From positions 1 through 35,242 of the forward strand of contig NZ_JACHNY010000016.1 in NCBI RefSeq assembly GCF_014199625.1: 35,242 nucleotides of DNA, in the 5' to 3' direction. Origin of the DNA: Sphingomonas abaci. GTDB lineage: Bacteria; Pseudomonadota; Alphaproteobacteria; Sphingomonadales; Sphingomonadaceae. Under the pieces are notes generated by a model. That model searched no databases, had not been told where the DNA came from, and saw only the letters and a program-made list of their open reading frames with translations. Positions 7,083 to 16,100 of this stretch are shown here, one piece after another. The translations under genes and the position numbers were made by a program. The first letter of the stretch is position 1. Each line of letters opens with the position of its first letter.

Positions 7083-8789
7083 TCAGCGCCGCGCACCTGC
7101 CCCCAGCAGCATCGCCGTATAGTCCACTTCGGAGCCGATCTTCTCTCGATCGCAGAAGTCGCAGCAATGCGCCGTCCTCTTCACCCGTGATCGGGTGGAG
7201 AACAGCCATTCGAGGATCCGCACCGCGAGCGATCGGCGCTGGCGCTGCTTGCCCCCGAAATAGTCGACCATTTGCCGGCGATAGCAGCTCTCCTCGCGCA
7301 TCATCGCGGACACCTGGTCGATCTTCCGCATGCGGCTCTCGCGCGCAGCCGGATCGGGTTGCTCCTGGTCCTTGCCGGCGAGGTCCGCCATGAACCGGAG
7401 CCGCTTCACGTCGCGGCCGTCGGACGCATTGTCGTGCATGACGATCGAGACCGCCTGCAGGCCATCGCGTCCGGCGCGGCCGAGCTCCTGCATCAGGTCC
7501 TCGACCGATGCGGGAGCCTGCCAGTGGATGACGAGCCTGAGGCTCGGAACATCGATCCCCATGCCGAACGCCGACGTCGAGATGATGCGATCGATCGCCG
7601 GCTCGCTCTGGTTGGTGAAGCGCTTGACCAGCTGCTCGCGCTCGAATGGTCGGCCGAGCCGCGAATGGTAGAGCGGGACGTTCATGCCCAGGCTACGAAG
7701 CGCGGCCTGCAGATCCTCTCCAACCCGGGCGGAGGGCACGAACACCATCGCCTTGCCGCCTTCGGGCAACGGCAACGCGAGGAGCTGCGCGATCTTCGCT
7801 GCCCTGCTGTCCTCAGCGACGGCCCAGCGCAGGAGCGTGATGTTGGGCCGGTCGACCCCGCTGACGAACACTTCTGCGTCTTCAGCGCCGAGCGAGGCGA
7901 GGATCCGCGCTTGCATCTCCTGCCCGGCCGTCGCCGTGAAGGCGAGAACGGGCGGGTTGCCGAGCTGACGCCGGATATCGCCCAACCGGCTATACTCCGG
8001 CCGGAAGTCCGCTCCCCACTGGTCGACGCAATGAGCTTCGTCCACCACTAGGAAGGCAGGACGAAGCTCGGCAAGACGCGCGCGCTCCGCTTCGCTCCGA
8101 ACGAAAAACCGTTCGGGCGCGAGGTGCAGCAGCTTGATCGCACCGCGGCGAAGCAGGCTGTAGCGGAGCTTCTTCTCCTCCATCGAGAGGTCGCTGTTGA
8201 CGAAGCTGGCGGGGACCTTCTTGCGGAGCAACGACGCCACCTGCTCACTCATGAGAGCCTTGAGGGGTGAGACCACCACGGTCGGTCCAGCCCGGAGGAT
8301 CGCCGGCAGCTGGAAGCAGAGCGTCTTGCCCGATCCCGTTGGACGAACGACCAGGACCGACTTGCCCTGCAGGGCGGCCTGCACGACCGCCAGCTGGCCC
8401 TCCCGGAACCGCTCAACGCCTAGTAGGCGGAGCCCCGGGCCGAGATACTCGGTTGCCTGATCGAGCTCGTGTGCGCCGCCGAAGAGACGCGCCAAGCGGA
8501 CAGCCCAGCGCTCGATCACGCGCCGCGCCAGACCGCCTGCAAGCATCGGGTGATGAGCCGCGTGGCAGCCGTCGCAGAGCGTCACGAGGTTCGCGAGCTC
8601 GTCCGTCCCGCCCATTGACCGCGGCAACAGGTGGTGAACATCGGCGTCGCGGCCGACTTCGCAGCCGCAGCTGGTGCAGCGATAACAGTCGCGCGCATGG
8701 ACGACGCGGCGCGTCTCGGCCCAGATCGACGCGGCGGGCGCGTCTCCGACCGGACGGGCCGGCGACAACGGGGGCGAGATCACGTTCAC
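7083..8789 (-). CDS. HNH-RecQ fusion: ATP-dependent DNA helicase with N-terminal HNH domain
   Basis: The 568 residues combine two enzymes. Residues 30-82 form an HNH/zinc nuclease-like domain: C35/C38, C41/C43, His52-His53 in DVHHLLPRS, and C72/C75 with HAAHH. From about 115 there is a RecQ-type superfamily 2 helicase, with Walker A TGSGKT (151-156), DEAH-type box DEAH (250-253), SPLKALM, the TATA motif and QELGRAGRDG as motif VI. A cysteine cluster near the C-terminus (CYRRQ then CCDFC) resembles the RecQ zinc site. There is no HRDC domain. The GTG start lies six bases after the stop of the upstream Myb-like gene. Role: DNA repair, or processing or defence on the mobile element; the fusion itself is unusual. 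Confidence 0.88.
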   Translation of the reverse strand: MNVISPPLSPARPVGDAPAASIWAETRRVVHARDCYRCTSCGCEVGRDADVHHLLPRSMGGTDELANLVTLCDGCHAAHHPMLAGGLARRVIERWAVRLARLFGGAHELDQATEYLGPGLRLLGVERFREGQLAVVQAALQGKSVLVVRPTGSGKTLCFQLPAILRAGPTVVVSPLKALMSEQVASLLRKKVPASFVNSDLSMEEKKLRYSLLRRGAIKLLHLAPERFFVRSEAERARLAELRPAFLVVDEAHCVDQWGADFRPEYSRLGDIRRQLGNPPVLAFTATAGQEMQARILASLGAEDAEVFVSGVDRPNITLLRWAVAEDSRAAKIAQLLALPLPEGGKAMVFVPSARVGEDLQAALRSLGMNVPLYHSRLGRPFEREQLVKRFTNQSEPAIDRIISTSAFGMGIDVPSLRLVIHWQAPASVEDLMQELGRAGRDGLQAVSIVMHDNASDGRDVKRLRFMADLAGKDQEQPDPAARESRMRKIDQVSAMMREESCYRRQMVDYFGGKQRQRRSLAVRILEWLFSTRSRVKRTAHCCDFCDREKIGSEVDYTAMLLGAGARR

Positions 8790-8795
8790 GCGGGT

Positions 8796-9251
8796 TCAGC
8801 CCTCCCGGCGCCTTTCGTTCTCGACGCGGATGTCCTCCCGGGTCGGCGCTGCCTTCAGCTTGACCAAGCGCGACGTGATGCCACCCTCGTTACGGTCGAA
8901 GCGGGTCATCAGCTCGGAGAGCGTGGCCCCGTTCGACCAGCGCTGCAGCAGGTCCGCGTCGTCGCCCTCGGTCCAGCGGACGCCGGTGTTGATCCCCTTC
9001 TCCTGGGTGGACTGTTTCCTCGCGACCGGCTTTGTGACCTGCTTGGGCGTCTTCACGACCATCCCGATCGCGTTGGCGAGACCCGCCCACTCCCGGTTCG
9101 TTAGATCGATCAGCTGCCCGTCCGGCAGGCAGAGCCGCGCCGCGTCGCTGCCAACCTGCAGCTCGAACCTTGAGCCGTCGACGGACCACGTGAGAGTGTG
9201 GCTGTCGTTCGAAGCGCTGCCATCGGGGCTATGCGCCTGCTCCACAGCCAT
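8796..9251 (-). CDS. Protein with C-terminal Myb/SANT-like HTH, partner of the helicase
   Basis: The 151 residues start at the ATG at 9251, which overlaps the stop of the gene upstream as TAATG. The C-terminal part reads RWTEGDDADLLQRWSNGATL, then a helix and GGITSRLVKLKA. This is the Myb/SANT-like pattern, in which a W-T-D/E-D-D helix is followed by a helix-turn-helix ending S-R-L-x-K-L; it is often appended to bacterial helicases. The N-terminal half (about residues 15-60) looks like a small beta domain. Because it sits six bases before the HNH-RecQ gene, I infer that it supplies DNA binding to that helicase. Confidence 0.7.
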   Translation of the reverse strand: MAVEQAHSPDGSASNDSHTLTWSVDGSRFELQVGSDAARLCLPDGQLIDLTNREWAGLANAIGMVVKTPKQVTKPVARKQSTQEKGINTGVRWTEGDDADLLQRWSNGATLSELMTRFDRNEGGITSRLVKLKAAPTREDIRVENERRREG

Positions 9252-9637
9252 TAGAACCGCCGACCGGCGGTAAAGTCGACAGCCGGCCCCATGGCACACT
9301 GATAGCTCGTGGTGCGATTGATGGAGCGATCGGGGATGAGGGTCTCGTCCGTCAGCACGAGCGTCGTGCGATCAAGCGAGACGGTCCGCAGCACCGGACC
9401 CATCGAGGTCCGCATCAGGTCCGGGTTCGGGGCGTCGATCACGATCGTGCCGTCGGTCACGCGCGCGAGCCGCTTTTTACCCTCGCCCTGGTCGTACCGG
9501 CCGCGCTTCAGATCCACGTTGAGCCGCTTGGTCTCGCCGTTTTTCGCGGTGCAGGTGAAGCCCGTGACACCGGATCTCCCCTTCGCCAAAGCGGGCTGCG
9601 ACACCACCGCCAACGCGATCAGGAACGCTACCTTCAC
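9251..9637 (-). CDS. Small exported protein of unknown function
   Basis: The 128-residue protein begins with a clear Sec signal peptide ending in QPALA, before KGRSG. The mature domain is probably beta-rich and about 110 residues long, with a cysteine near each end (TCTAKNG and YQCAMG). I do not recognise the family. It is translationally coupled to the downstream Myb-like gene by a TAATG overlap, so it belongs to the same transcript. Confidence 0.75.
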   Translation of the reverse strand: MKVAFLIALAVVSQPALAKGRSGVTGFTCTAKNGETKRLNVDLKRGRYDQGEGKKRLARVTDGTIVIDAPNPDLMRTSMGPVLRTVSLDRTTLVLTDETLIPDRSINRTTSYQCAMGPAVDFTAGRRF

Positions 9638-9689
9638 CCCGCCGTCTCCCCGTTTCCGAGCCTAGCGTAGCACTATCCAGTGCTGCTCG

Positions 9690-10163
9690 TCAGGCTTTCC
9701 CACCATTGCGAACGGACTTCGCCGGGGCGCAGACCGGCTCGTCCATCGAGAGGCGGGGACCGGTGACGGTCTGAGGGCAGGGGTATGCACGCTTGCGCGC
9801 GTCGCTGGCATCGGCGTAGCACACCTTCTGAGGTGGAGATCCCCTGTCACGTCGCTCGCTCTCGCATCGCCAGACTAGACCGGGCTCCCTCTCGCCCGGG
9901 ATTGCCTCATCCGGGTAGACCTGCCCCGGCCAGTATTCCCGACGGCACTCACGCAAATCGCGTTGCTGAACACCGCACTCAATGTACTTGTCCCACGGCT
10001 TGACGAAGATTGTCTGCGGCACCGCCTGTTGAGCCGCCTGCCTTGCTCGCGACTGGGCTTCCGCAACAGGTGCCTCAGAGCGCCGACTTTCTACGGCTCC
10101 ATACACACCCGCCACGACCAGCATCGCTGCAACCGGTAGGGCGGCCAGCGGCGCGTGCTTCAC
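9690..10163 (-). CDS. Membrane-anchored or exported Cys-rich protein, unknown function
   Basis: The 157 residues begin with a GTG that overlaps the stop of an upstream reading frame as GTGA. An N-terminal hydrophobic segment at about 6-23 anchors or exports the protein. The rest contains six to seven cysteines (for example IECGV, LRECRRE, WRCESE, KVCYA, YPCPQ and PVCAPA), suggesting disulfides in the periplasm. I do not recognise the family. The overlap with the upstream frame is the main sign that something else was once encoded just before it. Confidence 0.65.
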   Translation of the reverse strand: MKHAPLAALPVAAMLVVAGVYGAVESRRSEAPVAEAQSRARQAAQQAVPQTIFVKPWDKYIECGVQQRDLRECRREYWPGQVYPDEAIPGEREPGLVWRCESERRDRGSPPQKVCYADASDARKRAYPCPQTVTGPRLSMDEPVCAPAKSVRNGGKA

Positions 10164-10262
10164 GGCGCCTCCGAAGCATCGTCAGTGACGAGAGCCTCCT
10201 CCTCACCATCGACCTGCTCCACCTCGCTGGCGCGAGCGATGCGGCGGCGGCCGCCGCGTCGT
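10160..10262 (-). pseudogene. 3' remnant of an unknown ORF (left-module side of a junction)
   Basis: Immediately upstream of the gene starting at 10163, the reading frame ends with EVEQVDGEEEALVTDDASEA-Pro-stop. Its TGA overlaps the GTG start of that gene, as in an operon. Upstream the frame soon runs into basic, low-complexity sequence and then into the DNA of a histidine kinase read in another frame. I read it as the last 30 or so codons of a gene whose 5' part was replaced. The parent gene cannot be named. Confidence 0.45.
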
Positions 10263-10551
10263 CGTGACGCACGGCGGCACGCGGTGCGGGAAAGGCCGGC
10301 AGCAGCCGCAGCGCCTGTCGGTCATCGCCGAAAGCGCGCACCAGCGCAGGCCAGGCGCTCGGCGGCGCGGCGTCAAAGGCACGGACGATCGCTGCCACGC
10401 GATCCGCCGGTGGCAAGATGTACATGCGCGTGCTCGCTCCCGGCACGCCGCACAGGAACACGTGCAACGTGGCGAGCAGCAGCAATGCATGGATCGCGAC
10501 GATCAACCCGATGCGGACGCGCAGACTGATCGGCGGCAGTCGCCTCAACAC
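10245..10551 (-). pseudogene. 5' fragment of a two-component histidine kinase
   Basis: A reading frame starting at the GTG at 10551 overlaps the stop of the response regulator, as is usual for a regulator-kinase pair. It encodes a membrane helix (IGLIVAIHALLLLATLHVFL) and the start of a periplasmic sensor. Its RMYILPPADRVAAIVRAFD resembles TFYRLPEADEVALIVHAIE in the intact kinase at 19284-20711. After about 95-100 codons the similarity stops, and the HAMP, His-box and ATPase domains are missing. The edge lies at about 10245-10265, where DNA of the left module begins. Confidence 0.7.
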
Positions 10552-11297
10552 CGAACGACCGGAGGAGAGAACAGGTAACCGTCGCCGCGTACCGTGCGGA
10601 TCAGCGCCGGCTCGCGCGGATCGTCGCCCAGCTTGCGGCGCAGGCGGCCGACCTGCACGTCGATCACGCGGTCGATCGTCTCCGCCGCCCCGCCGCGCGT
10701 GCGGTCGATCAGGAACTCGCGCGACAGCACGCGTTGCGGATGGAGCACCATCGCATGCAGCAGATCGAATTCGCTGGTCGTCAGCGTGACAGGCTTGCCG
10801 TCCGGGTCGCTGAGATCGCGGGCGCCGACCCGCAGCAGCCACCCGTTGAACCGGAAGCTGGCATTCACCGCATCGCCCGCGACGTCGCTCAGATCGCGCG
10901 TGCGCCGGATGATCGAGCGCAGCCGCGCCAGCAGTTCGCGTGAATTGAACGGCTTGGCGAGATAATCGTCGGCGCCCAGCTCCAGCCCGAGCACGCGATC
11001 CAGCGGATCGTCCTTGGCGGTGACGATCAGGATCGGCAGCCGCGGCCATTGCACGCGCAGCGCATGGCAGATCGACAGGCCGTCCTCGCCGGGAAGCATG
11101 AGGTCGAGGATCAGGCAGTCCAGCCGCTCGAACACGCCCGCCGCCATCAACCCGGCCGCTGCGTCGAAGGCGAGCACGTCGAAGCCCTCCCGTTCGAGCA
11201 GCTTCGCCAGCAGGTCGCGGATGCCGGGATCGTCCTCGACGATCGCGACCAGCCGGTTGCGACCGTTGCAGGAATTGGGGTCGTTCGGGCTCACCAT
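10545..11297 (-). CDS. OmpR/PhoB-family response regulator (kinase partner truncated)
   Basis: The 250 residues have a receiver domain at about 16-130 with an acidic pocket at Glu21-Asp22-Asp23, phosphoacceptor Asp65 (CLILDLMLPGEDGL) and Lys in AKPFN. A C-terminal winged helix of OmpR type follows and ends in RTVRGDGYLF. It is clearly related to the regulator at 20705-21430. Its own histidine kinase follows directly downstream but is reduced to a 5' fragment, so phosphorylation must come from another kinase or be lost. A terminator hairpin lies just upstream. Confidence 0.9.
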   Translation of the reverse strand: MVSPNDPNSCNGRNRLVAIVEDDPGIRDLLAKLLEREGFDVLAFDAAAGLMAAGVFERLDCLILDLMLPGEDGLSICHALRVQWPRLPILIVTAKDDPLDRVLGLELGADDYLAKPFNSRELLARLRSIIRRTRDLSDVAGDAVNASFRFNGWLLRVGARDLSDPDGKPVTLTTSEFDLLHAMVLHPQRVLSREFLIDRTRGGAAETIDRVIDVQVGRLRRKLGDDPREPALIRTVRGDGYLFSPPVVRC

Positions 11298-11336
11298 GCG
11301 AAGACCCTAGAGGAAATCGGCTTGCTCGCCAGTCCG

Positions 11337-11381
11337 CCAAAAGCCCGCGCCGTCGCGGAGGAGGAACGCGACGGCGCGGGC
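11337..11381 (-). terminator. Rho-independent terminator of the EF-hand gene
   Basis: Perfect 15-bp arms (11343-11357 and 11367-11381) enclose a 9-base loop and form a very GC-rich hairpin. On the minus strand the stem is followed within a base or two by TTTT. It sits 15 bases after the EF-hand stop and before the response regulator, so it separates the two transcripts. Confidence 0.8.
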
Positions 11382-11396
11382 ACGGGGGCGCCGAGG

Positions 11397-11666
11397 TTAG
11401 CGGCGCGCGCCGTACTTGTCGGCGATCGCCTTGAGCTCGGCCGGGGTGAGCTTTCCATCACGATCGGCGTCGATCATCTTGAACCCGCGTTCCTTGCGAC
11501 CGGCGGCGGTCCATTCCTGCAGGCTCAGCGCGCCGTCCTTGTTCGTGTCGGTGGCGGCGAAGGCGGCGCGCGCCTTTTCGATCCGGGCCGCGGGATCGGT
11601 CTGCGCCATCGCCGACACGGCCGGCACCATGCCGATCATCACGACGGGAAGGATAAGTCGCTGCAT
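11397..11666 (-). CDS. Small exported EF-hand protein
   Basis: The 89-residue protein starts at the ATG at 11666. The frame is open 21 codons further up, but only this start gives a clean signal peptide, MQRLILPVVMIGMVPAVSAM, cut near AMA. The mature part carries two canonical EF-hand loops, DTNKDGALSLQE and DADRDGKLTPAE, so it should bind calcium or a similar cation in the periplasm. It lies between the regulator and the efflux operon, and it has a tandem TGACA/TGACG box about 90 bases upstream. Confidence 0.88.
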   Translation of the reverse strand: MQRLILPVVMIGMVPAVSAMAQTDPAARIEKARAAFAATDTNKDGALSLQEWTAAGRKERGFKMIDADRDGKLTPAELKAIADKYGARR

Positions 11667-11758
11667 CACTGTTACTCCATGTGGTGCCAGTGTCTCGACT
11701 GACGCCTGCCGATTAGCCGAATGCGCCACATGGAATTGGGCGCGATTGTTCGCCCGCG

Positions 11759-11773
11759 TGACAGAATGTGACG
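11759..11773 (+). promoter_or_regulatory. Tandem TGACA-N5-TGACG box upstream of the EF-hand gene
   Basis: TGACA (11759-11763) and TGACG (11769-11773) have a 10-bp period, the layout of OmpR/PhoB-type binding sites. The box is about 93 bases upstream of the EF-hand start codon. Related boxes occur upstream of the efflux operon and of the second regulator. Confidence 0.5.
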
Positions 11774-11791
11774 ATGGCGGCGGCTTCGCGT

Positions 11792-13129
11792 CTAGCGCGC
11801 GATCATGGTGTCGAGCCGCTCAAGGTCACCCCCGTCCAGCGTCGCGGTGGCGGCGGCGAGTTGCAGCTGCGCGAGCAAATAATCGTAGATCTGCGCCGAC
11901 AGTTCGCGCCGGGTGGCGAATAGCTGCGCCTGGGCGTTGAGCAGGTCGGTCTGCGTCCGCACGCCCACCGACAGGCCGGTCCGGGCGGCGCGCTCCTGCA
12001 ATTCCGCCGACCGCAATGCCGTGCGCAGCGCGTCGGTGCGCGCCGCGCCGGTCGATACGGCATACCAGGCACGCTGCGCCTGCAGCCGCGCATCGCGCTG
12101 TGCCGCCGCCAGTTCCTGCTCCTTCTGCCCGGCCGTCGCCTCGGCCTCGCGCCGCTTGGAGGCGATGCCCCCGCCGGCGTACAGCGGAATGGTCAGGCGA
12201 ACGCCCGCGGTGGCGGCGTGAAGCGTATCCGGCAGCAGGCCGGCGTCGTTGGAACCGCCCAGCCGATACTGCCCCTGATAGCCGGCGACTCCTTCCACCA
12301 CCGGGCGGCCGCGGACCGAATAGCGATCGATGTCGGCCGCCGCGGCGCGCGCGCTGTGCCCGGCGATGGCGACGGCGGGCGCATCGCGCTCCGCCGCGGC
12401 CATGGCAGCGTCCAGCGTCACCGGTGGCACCCCGGCGGCGAAGTCCGGCCCGACATGCGCCAGGTTCAGCGCCGGCCGGCCGACGAGTTCGGCAAAGGTC
12501 GCGCGCGCGGCGGCGAGCTGCGCCTCGGCGACCAGCCGCTGTGCCTGCGCCGCATCGCGCTGCGCCTCCGCCTCGCGCACGTCGGTGATCTTGGCCTTGC
12601 CGGCGTCGAACCGCGCCTGCGCGCCGCGCCGCTGCAGCTCATAGGCGTCGAACTGCGCCGCATAGCTGGCCACCGTCTCCTCGCCCTCGGCCACGTCGAA
12701 ATAGGCTTGGGCGACGCGCAGGATCAGCCCCTGCGCCTCGCCGTCGAACTGCTCCTCGCCCGCCGCGGCGCGCGCGCGCAGCTTCGTCGCGTCGGCGCGG
12801 TTGCCCAGATCGTAGATCGGCATCGCCGCCTGCACGCTGGTCGTCGCGCGGCCGCCGGTCTGCGTGCCGCCGAACGACGGCGCGAGGTCCGGCGGCAGGT
12901 TGACGTCGACCTCGGTGCGCGTGACCGTCACGTCGCCCTGCGCCTGCACCTTGGGCAGCGACAAAGCGCGGGCCTGCGTCGCCGCCTCCCGGTCGGCACG
13001 GCGCTTCGCCTCGGCGGCGAGGATGTCGGGGTCGCGCCCCTGCGCCGCGCGCCACGCGTCGCCCAGGCTCATCGGCGGCCCGGGCACCTGCGCGGCAAGC
13101 GCCGCCGCCAGGAGGATCGCAGTGGTCAT
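11792..13129 (-). CDS. TolC-family outer-membrane efflux channel
   Basis: This is the outer-membrane factor of a tripartite RND pump. The 445 residues contain a short signal peptide (MTTAILLAAALAAQ) and two OEP repeats with long Ala/Gln/Arg-rich helices, for example AYFDVAEGEETVASY and a second copy near RAWYAVSTGAARTDAL. They also contain the beta-barrel loop region around LTIPLYAGGG. The ATG at 13129 overlaps the pump stop as ATGA. The frame extends far upstream inside the pump gene, but that part is a shadow. Last gene of the three-gene efflux operon. Confidence 0.92.
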   Translation of the reverse strand: MTTAILLAAALAAQVPGPPMSLGDAWRAAQGRDPDILAAEAKRRADREAATQARALSLPKVQAQGDVTVTRTEVDVNLPPDLAPSFGGTQTGGRATTSVQAAMPIYDLGNRADATKLRARAAAGEEQFDGEAQGLILRVAQAYFDVAEGEETVASYAAQFDAYELQRRGAQARFDAGKAKITDVREAEAQRDAAQAQRLVAEAQLAAARATFAELVGRPALNLAHVGPDFAAGVPPVTLDAAMAAAERDAPAVAIAGHSARAAAADIDRYSVRGRPVVEGVAGYQGQYRLGGSNDAGLLPDTLHAATAGVRLTIPLYAGGGIASKRREAEATAGQKEQELAAAQRDARLQAQRAWYAVSTGAARTDALRTALRSAELQERAARTGLSVGVRTQTDLLNAQAQLFATRRELSAQIYDYLLAQLQLAAATATLDGGDLERLDTMIAR

Positions 13130-16100
13130 GATTGGGCCTCCGCCTGGGTCCGGCCATGCCCGCGGCGATCGAAGACCAGTTCGTACAAGGCGGGCAGGAA
13201 GAAGATGGTGAGCAGCGTCGCGACGATCAGCCCGCCCATGATCGCCACCGCCATCGGCCCCCAGAAGGTCGACCGGGTCAGCGGGATCATCGCCAGGATC
13301 GCCGCGAGCGCGGTCAGGATGATCGGGCGGAAGCGATGCACCGCCGCCTCGCGCACCGCCTCGCGCAGCGAGCCGGCATGCGCCGACAGCACGTCGATCT
13401 GCGCGATCAGGATCACCGAATTGCGCAGTACCATGCCGAACAGCGACAGGCCGCCGAGCATCGCGACGAAGCCGAACGGGATCTGGAACGCCGCCATGAT
13501 CAGCGCCACGCCGATCAGCGCCAGCGGGCCGGTGGCCAGCACCACCAGCATGCGGCGCACGTCCTGCAACTGGACCATCAGCAGCAGCACGATGATGAAG
13601 ATCGACATCGGCACCGCCGCCAGCGTCGCCTGCCGCGAGATCGCGCTCTGCTCCTGCGTCCCGCCGACGACGATCGAGGCGCCGTCGGGCAAGGTCGCGC
13701 GCAGGTCGTCGAGCTTGGGCGCCAGCCGCTTCATCACCTCGGTCGGCTCGACTCCCTCGGCATCGGCGGAAACGGTGATCGTCGGCTGGCCGCCGCGCCA
13801 GTAGAGGATCGACGGCTCGGCGTTGGGGCGGATGCGCCCGATCTGCGACAGCGGCACCGCGCCCTCGGCCGTGGCGATCGGCAGATTGTACACGCGGCTG
13901 AGATCGGTGCGCTCGGCGCGCGCGAGCCGCATCGTCACGTCGAGCGACCGGTCGCCGTCGCGGAAGGTGGTCGCCACCGCGCCGCCGATCGCCGCCTGCA
14001 GCGACTGCGCCACCGTCTCGGTCGACAGCCCCAGCGCGCGGACCTTGTCCTGATCCAGCTCGATCCGCATCGTCTTCAGCGGCTCGCCCAGATCGTCGGT
14101 CACGCTGCGCGCATTGGGATCGGCGAGCAGCAATGCCGCGACCTTCTCCGCGAGCGGCGCCGCGGTGGCGAGGTCGCGGGCGGCGACGCGATACTGGATC
14201 GGCTGACCCACCGACGGGCCGTTCTCCAGCCGGCTCACGCGCCCGCGCGCTTCGGGAAAGGAGCTGGCGAACAATTGCTGGAGCCTGGCGAACACCTCCT
14301 CGCGCGCTTCCTCGTCGCGGGTGACGACGACCAGCTCGGCCAGCGCGATGTCCGGCGTCTGCACGTTCAGCGGCAGGTAGAAGCGCGGCGAGCCGCCCCC
14401 GACATAGCTGGTGACGGAAACGATCCGCTCGTCGCCCGCCAGCAGCCGCTCCATCCGCTGCGCCACCGCCTTGGTCTGCTCGAAGCTCGCATTCTCGTTG
14501 AGGTTGAGGTCGACCACCAGTTCGGGTCGTTCGGAGGCGGGAAAGAATTGCTGCGGCACCGCCACGCGGAACAGCAGCACCGATCCCACGAACAGGGCCG
14601 CGCTCACCCCCACCACCAGCACGCGCCGGTCGAGGCACCAGTCGATCGCGCCGCGCAGCCGGTCGTAGAAGCGCCCGCCATATTGCTCCTCCGGCTCGCC
14701 GGCATCGTCGCGCGCGTCGGGCTTCTGCGGCAGGAGATGATAGGCGAGGAACGGCGTGAAGATCACCGCCACGATCCACGAGATCGCCAGCGACAGCGCC
14801 ACCACCTGGAACAGCGATTTCACATATTCGCTCGCCGTCGCCTTGGAGATCGCGAGCGGCAGGAAGCCGACGATCGTGATGATCGTGCCGATCAGCATCG
14901 GGATCGCGGTCACGCGAAAGGCGCTCACCGCCGCCCGCGCGCGCGTCCAGCCCGCCTCCAGATGGCTGCTGATCGATTCGACCACGATAATCGCATCGTC
15001 CACCAGCAGCCCCAGCGCGACGATCAGCGCGCCCAGCGAAATGCGCTGCAGATCGATTCCCTGATATTCCATGCCGACGAAGGTGATCGCCAGCACCAGC
15101 GGAATGCACAACGCCACCACGATCCCCGGCCGCCAGCCGAGCGAGAGGAAGTTCACCGCCAGCACGATCACGATCGCCTCGATCAGCGAGCGGGTGAACT
15201 CGCCGACCGAATCCGCCACCACATGCGTCTGATCCGACACGGTGTGGATCTTCACGCCCGCCGGCAGCGTCCGGGCATAGTCGCCGACGATCCGCGTCAG
15301 ATCCTCGCCCATCCGGTCGACGTCGCCGGTCGACGCCAGCGCGATGGCGACACCCACCGCATCCTTGCCGCCGAAGCGCATCTGGAACGTTGCGGGATTG
15401 ACCGGCTCGCGCGTCACCCGCGCCACGGCGTCGAGGCGGAACGTCTTGCCGTTGGCGGCGATCGGCGTGGCGGCGATGTCGGCCAGCGCGTCGAAATCGC
15501 CCTTTACGGTCAGGCGCACGCGCTCCGCCCCGAGTTCGAGCACGCCCGAGGGGTTGACCGCATTGGTGCCGCGCAGCGCCTCGACGATCTGCTGGCTCGA
15601 CACCCCCAGCATCGCCAGCCGCGCGCTGTCGTAGGTGACATAGACCGCCTCGTCCTGCTCGCCGAGCAGGTCGACCTTGCCGACGTCGGGCTGCCGCATC
15701 ACGCGATCACGCAGTTCCTCGGCGTAGCGGCGCAGCGTCGGATAGGCGAAGCCGTCGCCGGTGACCGCATAGATGTTGCCGAAGGTGGTGCCGAACTCAT
15801 CGTTGAACTGCGGCCCGACCACATCGTCGGGCAGGTCGCCGCGATGATCCGCCACCGTCTTGCGCACGGTGTACCACAGGTCGGGGATGCTGCCCGCCGG
15901 CGTGGTCGGCAGCAAGGTGATGTTCAACGTCGCCTGGCCCGGGCGCGCCTTGCTGCGGATATAGTCGATGTCGGGAATGTTGGTGGTCAGCGCCTGTTCG
16001 ATCGGCTTCACCACCTGTTCGGCCACTTCCTGCGCCGAGGCGCCGGGCCAGCCGACGCTGATCAGCATCGACTTGACCGCGAACTCGGGATCTTCCTTGC

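Noticed and set aside
9669..9684. Hairpin AGCACT-atcc-AGTGCT as a terminator
   Set aside because: Only 6-bp arms with no T-tract; too weak to call in GC-rich DNA.
12218..13804. A 528-codon plus-strand frame opposite the TolC-like gene
   Set aside because: It is antisense to a well-supported gene and has no recognisable protein pattern.
13130..15109. Long minus-strand extension of the TolC-like frame inside the pump gene
   Set aside because: It is Arg/Ala/Gly low-complexity sequence in an alternative frame. The real gene starts at 13129 with an ATGA overlap.
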